Part shown: piece after piece, positions 34,464 through 42,650 of the stretch
How positions within the stretch are numbered: position 1 is the first letter of the stretch
Layout of the letters: the number at the start of each line of letters is the position of its first letter
Source of the DNA: an uncultured Actinomycetes bacterium
Lineage (GTDB): Bacteria; Actinomycetota; Actinomycetes; Nanopelagicales; Nanopelagicaceae
DNA: 63,830 nucleotides
Direction: 5' to 3'
NCBI GenBank assembly: GCA_903836945.1
Contig: CAILSO010000053.1
Location: 1-63,830 of the forward strand
Position numbers and translations under genes: made by a program
The notes under the pieces: model-generated
The model's input: only the letters and a program-made list of their open reading frames with translations
Databases searched by the model: none
What the model was told of the DNA's origin: nothing

Positions 34464-35794
34464 TAGAAGGCACCGCTTCCCGGATTTTCGCCTTCGGAAG
34501 AGAGCGCATCAACTAAGTCATCAGCAAGGATTCTGCCAACCGGTTTATTTTTCTCGTCGATAACGATTACCGAAGAGCCCCGGTTGTTATTAAATTCTTC
34601 AATTACTTTATCAAGCCGGGTATCTTCTCGAATCGCGGTTGGATATGGTGGGCCGATTAATTCAGATAATGGCGCACTAGATTTTGCGGCAACAAGTTCA
34701 ACGATTTGAATGTGATCTAAAAGCTTTCCTTTGCCGTCCACGACAACTACTCCATCTGAAATATCACGATCACGATTTTCAACCAAGAGCTTTAGCGCTG
34801 ATGCAACCGTGTCGGTTTCGTGCGTAATCAAAAGGTGGGTAGTCATAATTCCACCCGCCAAAGTTTCATCAAAGGAGACCAACTTACGAAGCGTTGTAGA
34901 AACCTTGGAATCCATCTCGCCCAAAATACTTTCACGGTGGTCATCAGATAAATCTCTAAGGATTTCCGCCGATTCATCCGGCTCCATACGCGCGATCAAT
35001 TGTGCTGCGCGATCTGCTGGAAGACCACGAAGTAAACCTTGAAGCTCATCATCTTGCATCTCTTCAAGCGCATCAGCGGCAAGATCGGGATCGAGAAGTT
35101 CAACAAGTGCACCTTGTTCGCGGCCACTTAAATCTTCAATCAAGTCGGCGAGATCGGCTGGGCGAAGCTGGCTTAGGGCTGCGCGCGATTCACTTGAACG
35201 CACCACTCCAGTGCCATCTGCAAGTGAGGCCACGGTGGCCCAATCGACAACATGTTCTGGGGTTGCCCGGCGTCCAAAGGTTCCCGGCAAAATTCGACGA
35301 ATAAAAGATCTAAAAGAGATATCTACGCCAACAACTCTGATCTCTTTATCTAGCGGAGCTAAATACAAATCAGATGAACGGACAACTCGAAGGCCATTTA
35401 CATCGACGATCTGGTGATCCAATACATCCGCATCTAACAATGATTCACCTTCGCGGCGTTGGTAATCCTGCAAATTTATCTTGGTGGAAGAAAGGAGAAT
35501 CTCATTTCTTGTTAACTTTGAGATTCGAGCGCCGTCAATAAAAGAGCGTCGCTGCCCTACTTTTACAATTAATCCAGAAACTGGTGGGTATGTTTCCTCG
35601 CCATGTCGTACGACGATATCGACCAACTTGCCGATGAGTTTTCCATCATTATCTTTAACTGGCCGATTAATAAGCCCGGCTACTGAAACTAAGGATTCTC
35701 TAATCGTCTTTCGTTCTAGAACAGAATCACGACGACCAACAAGTCGTTTGGCCACCGTATTGATTCCGGAAACTGGTGGCGTCTTCATACCCAA
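34463..35794 (-). CDS. PRC-barrel, MgtE_N and CBS domain protein (soluble Mg sensor-like)
   Basis: A 443-residue soluble protein. A PRC-barrel-like part (about 35-190, with GKLIGKLVDIVV) is followed by an MgtE N-type superhelix (about 205-310: LRPADLADLIEDLSG ... LLRGLPADRAAQLIARMEPDE) and a pair of CBS domains (about 315-440: MTTHLLITHETDTVASAL ... PVGRILADDLVDAL). The membrane channel of MgtE is entirely absent. In MgtE the N and CBS parts bind Mg2+ and close the pore when Mg2+ is plentiful. Coupling to the Nramp-like gene suggests it gates or controls that transporter. Mycobacterial Rv1232c has the same make-up. Confidence 0.84.
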   Translation of the reverse strand: MGMKTPPVSGINTVAKRLVGRRDSVLERKTIRESLVSVAGLINRPVKDNDGKLIGKLVDIVVRHGEETYPPVSGLIVKVGQRRSFIDGARISKLTRNEILLSSTKINLQDYQRREGESLLDADVLDHQIVDVNGLRVVRSSDLYLAPLDKEIRVVGVDISFRSFIRRILPGTFGRRATPEHVVDWATVASLADGTGVVRSSESRAALSQLRPADLADLIEDLSGREQGALVELLDPDLAADALEEMQDDELQGLLRGLPADRAAQLIARMEPDESAEILRDLSDDHRESILGEMDSKVSTTLRKLVSFDETLAGGIMTTHLLITHETDTVASALKLLVENRDRDISDGVVVVDGKGKLLDHIQIVELVAAKSSAPLSELIGPPYPTAIREDTRLDKVIEEFNNNRGSSVIVIDEKNKPVGRILADDLVDALSSEGENPGSGAF

Positions 35795-35797
35795 ATC

Positions 35798-36922
35798 TTA
35801 GGCGAGACCCAGCCTTACCCCGACCAGAGACTTTGAACGAACCATTAATTTTTGGATCAAACCTTCAAAGGCCAGCGTGGCCGGACTTTCTGGCTCGCTT
35901 ATGACTATCGGCAAACCGCCATCGCCACCTTCGCGAAGCGCAGGTGTGAATGGGATGGATGCAATCATTGGAACTTCCACGCCAACTAAAGTGCTTAAAC
36001 GTTTAGCAGCTTCTTGCCCGCCGCCACTTCCAAAAATAGAAATCTTCTCACCACATTTTGCGCATTCGGTATCAGACATATTTTCTACCACGCCAATTAT
36101 GTGTTGCTTTAATTGATGTGCAATTCGTCCAGCACGTTCGGCAACTTCTGCCGCCGCGACTTGTGGTGTGGTTACAACCAAGATTTCAGAAGCTGGAAGC
36201 AATTGACCAAGTGAAATTGCAATGTCGCCAGTTCCTGGAGGTAAATCTAAAAAGAGGAAATCTAAATCGCCCCAGTAGGCATCACTCAGTAATTGCTCTA
36301 AAACCTTGTGCAACATAGGGCCGCGGTAGGCAACCGGATCAGAGCGTTCTGGCTTGAACATCTCCATAGAAACAACTTTTACCCCAAAGGCTTCAACCGG
36401 AATAAATGTTTGATCAATCGCAGTAGGACGTTGTCCAAGAATTCCCATAAGGCGTGGCACCGAGTGGCCGTAAACATCGGCATCCAAAATGCCAACTTTT
36501 AATCCTTGCTTTGCCGCGGCAACTGCCAGATTTACTGTGACCGAGGACTTTCCTACGCCACCTTTCCCAGAAGCCACCCCAATTACTCTGGTTAGTGAAT
36601 CTGGTTGGGCAAAAGGAATAAATTTTTCTCGCCCACCGCGCAATAAGGTTTTCACATTATTTCGTTGCACTTCATTCATTACGCCAAATTTGAGATCAAC
36701 TTTCTTAATTTCTGATATCTCCAAAAGCGCACCAGCAATATCGCTCTGTAATTTTTCGCGCATTGGGCAGCCAGAAATTGTCAGCAAAATTGTTACTTCG
36801 GCAGTACCAGAATTAAATTCTACCGATTCCACCATGCCAAGTTCTGGTAACGGGCGATGCAACTCAGGATCGGATACTTTAGCGAGGGCCGCATTTATAC
36901 TTGTAATAATCTCTTGGCTCAT
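35798..36922 (-). CDS. mrp: Mrp/ApbC iron-sulfur cluster carrier ATPase
   Basis: A 374-residue P-loop ATPase that carries Fe-S clusters to target proteins. An N-terminal MIP18/DUF59 domain (about 1-90) precedes the Mrp/NBP35 domain with the deviant Walker A GKGGVGKSS near residue 119, DADVYGHS, DLPPGTGD and the cluster-binding pair CAKC near residue 277. It overlaps tatB by four bases. The mrp-tatB-htrA neighbourhood matches mycobacteria. Confidence 0.92.
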   Translation of the reverse strand: MSQEIITSINAALAKVSDPELHRPLPELGMVESVEFNSGTAEVTILLTISGCPMREKLQSDIAGALLEISEIKKVDLKFGVMNEVQRNNVKTLLRGGREKFIPFAQPDSLTRVIGVASGKGGVGKSSVTVNLAVAAAKQGLKVGILDADVYGHSVPRLMGILGQRPTAIDQTFIPVEAFGVKVVSMEMFKPERSDPVAYRGPMLHKVLEQLLSDAYWGDLDFLFLDLPPGTGDIAISLGQLLPASEILVVTTPQVAAAEVAERAGRIAHQLKQHIIGVVENMSDTECAKCGEKISIFGSGGGQEAAKRLSTLVGVEVPMIASIPFTPALREGGDGGLPIVISEPESPATLAFEGLIQKLMVRSKSLVGVRLGLA

Positions 36923-37224
36923 AGCAAATCCGGATCGATTTTTGCTGACTGGCTGATCTCAGAAATCTCCGCAACTGGTTGATCCAAAGCCTCATTTAAG
37001 TGACGGGCGATCAATTTCTTTGGATGCAAATCCTCCACCTGCAAATCTTCATATCCCGGTCCAAGGTTTTCGCGAAGTTCTGCTGTTGCATTATTTGCCA
37101 AGGCTCGGACCTTATTAATTAATCTTGCTAAGTCTCGCGTCACTTGCGGAAGCTTTTCTGGTCCAATTAGAAAAAAGGCAGCAAGGATTAATACGATGAA
37201 TTCGCCGCCACTTATTCCGAACAT
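36919..37224 (-). CDS. tatB: Sec-independent translocase protein TatB
   Basis: A 101-residue component of the twin-arginine export machine. It has a short periplasmic start, one membrane helix (about 7-21), the Glu-x-Leu-Pro hinge (GPEKLPQVTRDLA) and an amphipathic helix followed by a charged tail, the TatB/TatA layout. The length and the position beside htrA and mrp favour TatB over TatA. The ATG has TAGGCT six bases upstream and no ribosome site. tatA and tatC are not in the window. Confidence 0.87.
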   Translation of the reverse strand: MFGISGGEFIVLILAAFFLIGPEKLPQVTRDLARLINKVRALANNATAELRENLGPGYEDLQVEDLHPKKLIARHLNEALDQPVAEISEISQSAKIDPDLL

Positions 37225-37230
37225 GTCTTG

Positions 37231-37236
37231 AGCCTA
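37231..37236 (-). promoter_or_regulatory. -10 box for leaderless tatB-mrp transcript
   Basis: TAGGCT on the minus strand, six bases before the tatB ATG; the same hexamer precedes the CNNM gene at 56042. Confidence 0.4.
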
Positions 37237-37269
37237 CCTGTTAGATGCAAGTCTTCGCCGCTTGGATTT

Positions 37270-38415
37270 CTACTTCGCGGCAATCAGAGTCAGGCTTACA
37301 GAAATGCTCTTCTTGCCGCGCAAGATTTCTAATGTGATTTTATCACCGACGCTATGGGAGCGAACCGTGACAATTGCTTGGTCTGGGCTATTAATTGGAT
37401 TGCCATCAATCGCAACAATAATGTCACCAGGTTTAATTCCAGCTCGTGCGGCTGGTGATCCAGCAACAACAGCGCCAGGTTGATTAGCAATCATTGCGCC
37501 TACGCCAGTAAATCTTGTATCCAAAGAGAGGCCCATAATTGGATGCGTTGATGTGCCGGTCTTAATTAATTGCTCGGCAGTTTTTTGAGCTTGATTTATT
37601 GGAATTGCAAAACCAAGTCCGATCGAACCACTCTGCCCGGAAAAACTTGAGCCAAGTGAGGCAATAGCTGAGTTGACTCCAATAACTGCGCCAGAGAGAT
37701 CGACGAGTGGTCCACCTGAATTTCCCGGGTTAATAGCTGCATCAGTTTGGAGCGCATTGATAAAAGAAGTTTCTCCAGTTCCGCCACGTGAATTAACTGG
37801 GCGATTCTTTGCACTAATAATTCCAGAAGTCACTGTTCCGGATAATCCGAGTGGCGAACCAATCGCAATAACTCCATCACCTACTGCCACTTTATCGCTA
37901 TCACCGAGTTGTAGAGCTGGGGCATCTGTTACATCAATCTTTATAACAGCCAGGTCATAAGCGGTATCGTGACCTACCAATTTTGCTGGGTAACTCTTTG
38001 CATTAGAGAGAGTTACATGAATTTCGCCACCACCAAGTGATGCTTCAATCACGTGATTATTTGTAAGAATATAACCATTGTTTTGGATGAAGAAACCAGA
38101 TCCAGTATCCCCACCTTGACTACTTGTAACATTAATAGATACAACTGAAGGTGCCACTCTTGCGGCAATTCCGGCGATTGAATCCGGCTTGCGTTCAATG
38201 GTATTTGTCGTACTGACTAAATGAGTATTTGAAGTAAGCGCCATCGTGCTTCGTCCAACAAAGCTACCGACGATTCCTGCAATTATTGCCATCGTAATCG
38301 CGGTCAATAACGAGATTCGGTATTTAGGCTTTGGACTCTCGTATTGCGTTAGCGGCGCTTGTGATGAGATCCACCAGGGAGTCGCAGATGAATCCGGGGT
38401 TTCATTCGAGGTCAT
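37270..38415 (-). CDS. htrA: HtrA/DegP-type serine protease with PDZ domain
   Basis: A membrane-anchored protease for misfolded exported proteins. The 381 residues contain a cytoplasmic start, one helix (about 35-58), a trypsin-like domain with the triad His121 (LTNNHVIE), Asp154 (TAYDLAVI) and Ser233 (NPGNSGGPL), and a C-terminal PDZ domain (about 285-375, AGIKPGDIIVAIDG). The ATG lies two bases after the methyltransferase stop. In mycobacteria the matching gene belongs to the SigE envelope-stress locus, but sigE and rseA are not seen here. Confidence 0.92.
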   Translation of the reverse strand: MTSNETPDSSATPWWISSQAPLTQYESPKPKYRISLLTAITMAIIAGIVGSFVGRSTMALTSNTHLVSTTNTIERKPDSIAGIAARVAPSVVSINVTSSQGGDTGSGFFIQNNGYILTNNHVIEASLGGGEIHVTLSNAKSYPAKLVGHDTAYDLAVIKIDVTDAPALQLGDSDKVAVGDGVIAIGSPLGLSGTVTSGIISAKNRPVNSRGGTGETSFINALQTDAAINPGNSGGPLVDLSGAVIGVNSAIASLGSSFSGQSGSIGLGFAIPINQAQKTAEQLIKTGTSTHPIMGLSLDTRFTGVGAMIANQPGAVVAGSPAARAGIKPGDIIVAIDGNPINSPDQAIVTVRSHSVGDKITLEILRGKKSISVSLTLIAAK

Positions 38416-38417
38416 AG

Positions 38418-39077
38418 TTATATTTTATTTGCAATCAACACTCCGCCGCCAATCGGAAGCAGCGTAGAACGCCAGCGAGAATCTTCTTTAATTGCCTTGA
38501 TCGAATCCCGGCGTGCAATTGTTTCGGCATCGCGCTGGGTCGGGTCGGCGACGCGGCCAGAGTCGAGAGCGTTATCAATAAGAAGGACCCCATTTTCTTT
38601 GAGGAGTCTGAAACTTTCCTGAACAACATCAACCATATCTTTGGGTGAGCGAACAATCATTAGGTCATAGTTTGAATCTGCCAACTTGCCCACTACTTCA
38701 ATAATATTTCCGGTGATTAATCTAAATCTTTGAGCGGAAATTCCGGCCTCTTCAAAGATCAATCGGGCCGAGCCAGCGAGCTCACGCTCGGAATCGATCG
38801 AAGTAAGAGTGGAATCACTTACTGCGCCACTAAATACCCACAAACCACTTACGCCAGAACCGGTTCCAATTTCAACGATTGATCTTGCTCTAATTAAGCC
38901 AGAAATAAATTGGATTAAGCCGCCAACGCCAACACTGGGATCTTGCGCTGCAACTTCAATGCCATTCTTTCGGGCCTGTTGCATGAAGAAATCTTCATGC
39001 GGAAAGTTCTCAGAAAATGCGAAGCTATCACCACGTGGTGTGCTTCCAGTCGTATTCACATTTGCCATATTACCCAC
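38418..39077 (-). CDS. O-methyltransferase (class I SAM, Rv1220c-like)
   Basis: A 219-residue SAM methyltransferase of the caffeoyl-CoA O-methyltransferase-like group (COG4122). SAM motifs are VEIGTGSGVSGLWVF near residue 65 and LTSIDSERE; the LLIDNALDSGRV segment near residue 165 carries the Asp/Asn metal ligands of the family. Substrate unknown. It can start at GTG 39077 or ATG 39068 (fourth codon). The pairing with htrA follows the mycobacterial order Rv1220c-sigE-rseA-htrA, with the sigma and anti-sigma genes missing. Confidence 0.82.
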   Translation of the reverse strand: MGNMANVNTTGSTPRGDSFAFSENFPHEDFFMQQARKNGIEVAAQDPSVGVGGLIQFISGLIRARSIVEIGTGSGVSGLWVFSGAVSDSTLTSIDSERELAGSARLIFEEAGISAQRFRLITGNIIEVVGKLADSNYDLMIVRSPKDMVDVVQESFRLLKENGVLLIDNALDSGRVADPTQRDAETIARRDSIKAIKEDSRWRSTLLPIGGGVLIANKI

Positions 39078-39084
39078 AACTCGC

Positions 39085-40611
39085 TTAAAGAGTCGTTAGC
39101 CAATTAGTCAAAACACGAACTCCATATCCAGTTCCACCTTTTGGATTTTCGCCAGAATCACTTTCGGATCTAGCTGGCCCTGCAATATCTAGATGAACCC
39201 AATTGCGTTCTCCGGCGAAATGTTCTAAAAATAGCGCCGCTGTTACAGAGCCGCCATTGAAATCAGGTTTTTCTGCCGTGTGATTGAAATCAGCTACCTC
39301 ACTTGCCAAAGCAACCTTGTAGTCGTCAATAAGTGGCATGCGCCAAACTCTTTCACCGATTTCTTCCCCGGCTTTATAAATCTGTGCAGCCAGGCGATCA
39401 TCTCGCGTATACATCGCAGCATGAGTGCGACCAAGCCCAAGAGTTGCAGCGCCAGTTAGGGTTGCAATATCGATCAAATAATCTGGATCTAACTTTGCAT
39501 CTGCATAAGCCAAACCATCGGCTAGAACCAACCGGCCCTCTGCATCAGTATTAATTACTTCTACGGTCGTTCCACCGTAATGTTTTATGACATCAGATGG
39601 ACGTTGCGATGTTGCAGATAAGGAATTTTCAGCACACATCAACAAGGCAGTAACCCGGACTTTTGGTGCGCTCTTTCCAAGATGTGCGATATTTAAAACC
39701 GTAGCCAGAGCAGCCGCTGCGCCTGACATATCACTCTTCATGCCGACCATAAATTCATAAGGGCGCTTTAACGAGACTCCCCCCGTATCGAAGGTAATTC
39801 CCTTTCCAACAATCACAACGTGTGGCCAATTGGCAGAGCCGCGAGGCGTGTATGCAACTTCAATTAATCTTGGACCCGGCTTTGGTGAAGAATTTCCCAC
39901 CGCCAAAAGTCCGCCGAATTCCTTTAATTCACTTCCACTCTTTACCTTTATCGAAAGGGCGGCGTTCGAAATTTCATTTACTAAGTTCTTTGCTTGGTTC
40001 GCCATCCAAAGTGGGTTCTTTACATTGGCTGGTGTGTGGATCAAATCTCTCGTCTGCCAAACGCCCTTTGCCAGAATATTTGCAAAATCAATTTCATCTG
40101 AAAAGTTACCTAGTATCGCAAAGCTAGCTGGCTGTGGTTTCTTGCCAGACTTCGGAGCCGTTTTTTCATTCCAAATATAACTAGCCAAGATCAACGCGAT
40201 TGCGTGATTTGTTGCCGTATTTGAATTTGTGACAAGTCCATCTAAAACCCTTGAGCCAGAGCTCTTCACTTTGCGAGCCAGAGCAATTGCGGATTTACGT
40301 AGATCATCGCTCGAAGCGCTTCCAATTCCAACAAAGTAGATTCGTTTTAGTTCACCGATTGAAACGGGGTATTCGAATAACTCGCCAGCTTTGCCCGTGG
40401 CATCTGGCCAGTTTTTAAATATATCTTCAAATGAAAGGTTTAAATCTTTTGCGATCTTATGTAGAGCTTTGCTAATTTGAAGTTCGGCAGGTTCGGCAAG
40501 ATCACCACTTTTAACTGGAATTGCGATCGCGGTGAAATTTGAAAGCTTTAAAGTTTTTTCAGTTGCAATAGATACGACGGGAAATGCATTTAGTGATCGC
40601 GATGTGCTCAC
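39085..40611 (-). CDS. pepA: Leucyl aminopeptidase (M17 family)
   Basis: A cytosolic aminopeptidase that removes N-terminal residues from peptides, with two metal ions. The 508 residues are the family length. Catalytic motifs: VGKGITFDTGG with the metal Asp, the metal/active Lys in MKSDMSGAA, and NTDAEGRLVLADGLAYA, which carries the metal Asp/Glu and catalytic Arg. The N-terminal third is the divergent regulatory domain. The start is GTG 40609-40611 after a weak AAAGG site. Confidence 0.92.
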   Translation of the reverse strand: MSTSRSLNAFPVVSIATEKTLKLSNFTAIAIPVKSGDLAEPAELQISKALHKIAKDLNLSFEDIFKNWPDATGKAGELFEYPVSIGELKRIYFVGIGSASSDDLRKSAIALARKVKSSGSRVLDGLVTNSNTATNHAIALILASYIWNEKTAPKSGKKPQPASFAILGNFSDEIDFANILAKGVWQTRDLIHTPANVKNPLWMANQAKNLVNEISNAALSIKVKSGSELKEFGGLLAVGNSSPKPGPRLIEVAYTPRGSANWPHVVIVGKGITFDTGGVSLKRPYEFMVGMKSDMSGAAAALATVLNIAHLGKSAPKVRVTALLMCAENSLSATSQRPSDVIKHYGGTTVEVINTDAEGRLVLADGLAYADAKLDPDYLIDIATLTGAATLGLGRTHAAMYTRDDRLAAQIYKAGEEIGERVWRMPLIDDYKVALASEVADFNHTAEKPDFNGGSVTAALFLEHFAGERNWVHLDIAGPARSESDSGENPKGGTGYGVRVLTNWLTTL

Positions 40612-40644
40612 TTATTAATCAGGACCTTTGAGTACCTAGGCCGA

Positions 40645-40824
40645 CTACTTCTTGACGAGTGATACTGCGGCTTGAAGAGCATTTCCCAAGTTGGTCGCTT
40701 CTTCAACGTTTAATTCAACAACTAGGCGGCCGCCACCTTCCAATGGAATTCGCATAACTAAACTGCGCGCTTCCTTGGTTACTTCCATGGGTCCATCACC
40801 AGTGCGAGGTTTCATGGCTGCCAT
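40645..40824 (-). CDS. DUF3117 family protein
   Basis: A 59-residue protein. It starts MAAMKPRTGDGPMEVTKEAR and continues VMRIPLEGGGRLVVELNVEEA, an almost exact fit to the actinobacterial DUF3117 family (mycobacterial Rv1211). AGGAG lies upstream of the ATG at 40824. Function unknown. It is set apart from its neighbours by short gaps and is probably transcribed on its own from the 101-base region upstream (40825-40925), in which I see no other feature. Confidence 0.92.
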   Translation of the reverse strand: MAAMKPRTGDGPMEVTKEARSLVMRIPLEGGGRLVVELNVEEATNLGNALQAAVSLVKK

Positions 40825-40925
40825 GTGTTGCTCCTTTAAAAAATAAATCCGGACTTACAGGTTCTTTACTGGGATAAGTATCTCGCACAATTAGGGCGCA
40901 TGTGAAATCGAAAAAGTACGGCCAA

Positions 40926-41111
40926 CTACCCCTGATTTAACGCGGAAAGTAGACGAGATTTACCGGTAGTGATAACGCTCTCCACTGCTCGTTCTGGGAC
41001 CCCGAGCATCGTGGCAATCTCTAAATTGCTCATCCCTCGTATGTAATGCATGGTAAGGATTACCCGTTCTTCCTCGGGCAAACTAGCCAATAAATCGTTG
41101 ATGGCAGTCAT
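40926..41111 (-). CDS. Stand-alone sigma-70 region 4-like HTH protein
   Basis: Sixty-one residues that match region 4 of ECF-type sigma factors and little else: LPEEERVILTMHYIRGMSNLEIATMLGVPERAVESV, with the helix-turn-helix at about 28-50. No region 2 for core polymerase or -10 binding is encoded nearby. ATG 41111 overlaps the stop of the LOG-family gene (ATGA), which fixes the start. It could bind DNA by itself, act with RNA polymerase or be a relic, though coupling and an intact frame argue against decay. Confidence 0.75.
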   Translation of the reverse strand: MTAINDLLASLPEEERVILTMHYIRGMSNLEIATMLGVPERAVESVITTGKSRLLSALNQG

Positions 41112-41650
41112 GGCGTACTTACATAACAAGCCGCGATAGCGCTTTCAATTGTGGTGCACCAATTAACCAAATTATCTTGACCTGTCTTCATCATATTTAT
41201 CTCAGCCAAATAATCGATTGATTCCTTGAGTGGCGCAAAGGCTCCATAGGGATCACAAACTGTTATTGGCTTTGAATGATAGCCAAGTGAGCGCCCTACC
41301 CAGATCTCAAAAAATTCTTCAAGGGTTCCGATACCTCCAGGAAGCACGATAAAAGCATCAGCCAAATCTTCTAATTTAGCTTTTCGGCTACGCATGTCTG
41401 GAACAACGAAGAGCTCGGTGCATTCGCTATCAACAAATTCAACGCTGGTTAATCTTTCAGGAATAACTCCATAAGTCTTTCCGGATTGCGATCTTGTGCC
41501 TCTGGCAACCTGCCCCATCATTGAAACCTGGCCCGCGCCCCAAACTAAATCTGCACCACTTTTTGCCAGCGCAACACCAACATTGAAGGCCAGGTCGAGA
41601 TATACCTGATCAATGTTCGGCGCTGAAGAGCAATAAACAGCGATGCGCAT
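41108..41650 (-). CDS. LOG-family phosphoribohydrolase (TIGR00730)
   Basis: A 180-residue Rossmann-like protein with the LOG signature PGGIGTLEEFFE near residue 100 and the paired basic motif MRSRKAKL just before it. Relatives cleave N6-modified AMP (cytokinin ribotides) or other nucleoside monophosphates to the base and ribose-5-phosphate. Mycobacterial Rv1205 has this activity. It is the first gene of a pair with the small sigma-4-like gene and is divergent from dapD. Confidence 0.87.
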   Translation of the reverse strand: MRIAVYCSSAPNIDQVYLDLAFNVGVALAKSGADLVWGAGQVSMMGQVARGTRSQSGKTYGVIPERLTSVEFVDSECTELFVVPDMRSRKAKLEDLADAFIVLPGGIGTLEEFFEIWVGRSLGYHSKPITVCDPYGAFAPLKESIDYLAEINMMKTGQDNLVNWCTTIESAIAACYVSTP

Positions 41651-41658
41651 GAGCGCTA

Positions 41659-41678
41659 GTCTAGTTAGGTCTAGTTAG
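41659..41678. repeat. Tandem 10-base repeat between LOG gene and dapD
   Basis: GTCTAGTTAG occurs twice in direct succession (41659-41668 and 41669-41678), about one helical turn apart, just upstream of the LOG start. Such phased repeats can bind a regulator, but the copy number is too small to be sure. Confidence 0.45.
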
Positions 41679-41719
41679 ATTTAGCATCTATTGCTTTATT
41701 CTCATTGGCGATAATTTGA

Positions 41720-41725
41720 TAGCGT
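41720..41725 (+). promoter_or_regulatory. -10 box for leaderless dapD
   Basis: TAGCGT ends six bases before the dapD ATG. An alternative box TAATTT at 41712-41717, fifteen bases after TTGCTT (41691-41696), would give an 8-base leader. Neither leaves room for a ribosome site. Confidence 0.4.
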
Positions 41726-41731
41726 TCTCGC

Positions 41732-42649
41732 ATGAGAAACGCTTACGGGTATGGAATTTCAACCGTTACTAATACAGGTGAGTGCCTCGATACTTGGTAT
41801 CACACCCTCGGTCTTGGAAATATAGATTCGATCACAGCGCCAAATCTCAGTGAATTTTTAGGAAATGACGAAATTAGGAATGTGAAGAAGGAACTGGTCT
41901 CGATCGCTATCGATCTAGATGTAGCCCCAAAGGATGTACCAGATGCTTATTTGCGACTTCATCTTCTCTCGCATCGAATCGTAAAACCTCATGGTGTAAA
42001 TCTTGAAGGAATTTTTGGGATTTTAAATAACGTAGTTTGGACCTCATCTGGGCCATGTTCGGTTTCAACATTTAATGTAGTTGGCCCAAAGCTGCGGGCC
42101 AAATATGGAAATGTGACGGTCTTTGCGGTTGATAAATTCCCACGAATGGTTGATTACGTTATTCCAGAGGGAGTTCGTATCGCTGACGCAGATCGCGTTC
42201 GCCTTGGTGCACATCTTGCCTCCGGCACAACCGTAATGCATGAGGGTTTTGTAAACTTCAATGCCGGAACACTTGGTAAGTCGATGGTCGAGGGACGCAT
42301 TAGCGCCGGAGTTGTTGTCGGAGATGGCAGCGATATCGGTGGTGGTGCCTCAATTATGGGTACGTTAAGTGGTGGCGGAAAAGAAGTTATTTCAATTGGC
42401 GAACGTTCCCTACTCGGTGCAAATGCTGGAGTTGGAATCTCACTCGGAGATGACTGCGTTGTTGAATCTGGCACTTACATAACTGCTGGTTCAAAGATCT
42501 CACTTCCAGATGGAACAAATGTAAAGGCTCGCGAACTTTCCGGAGCCAACAATCTGCTCTTCCGCAGAAATTCAACTACTGGGGCTTTGGAAGCACTTCC
42601 TAAGACTGGTTCTTGGGGCGGTTTAAACTCAATTCTTCACTCAAATTAA
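41732..42649 (+). CDS. dapD: Tetrahydrodipicolinate N-succinyltransferase
   Basis: Transfers succinyl from succinyl-CoA to tetrahydrodipicolinate in lysine and diaminopimelate synthesis; dapC (24340) performs the next step. The 305 residues are of the long actinobacterial DapD type: an N-terminal domain, then a left-handed beta helix of hexapeptide repeats (about 145-270, with [33 protein letters not shown] and [15 protein letters not shown]). The ATG has no ribosome site. It ends two bases before the convergent SpoIID-like gene. Confidence 0.92.
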   Translation: MRNAYGYGISTVTNTGECLDTWYHTLGLGNIDSITAPNLSEFLGNDEIRNVKKELVSIAIDLDVAPKDVPDAYLRLHLLSHRIVKPHGVNLEGIFGILNNVVWTSSGPCSVSTFNVVGPKLRAKYGNVTVFAVDKFPRMVDYVIPEGVRIADADRVRLGAHLASGTTVMHEGFVNFNAGTLGKSMVEGRISAGVVVGDGSDIGGGASIMGTLSGGGKEVISIGERSLLGANAGVGISLGDDCVVESGTYITAGSKISLPDGTNVKARELSGANNLLFRRNSTTGALEALPKTGSWGGLNSILHSN

Positions 42650-42650
42650 T

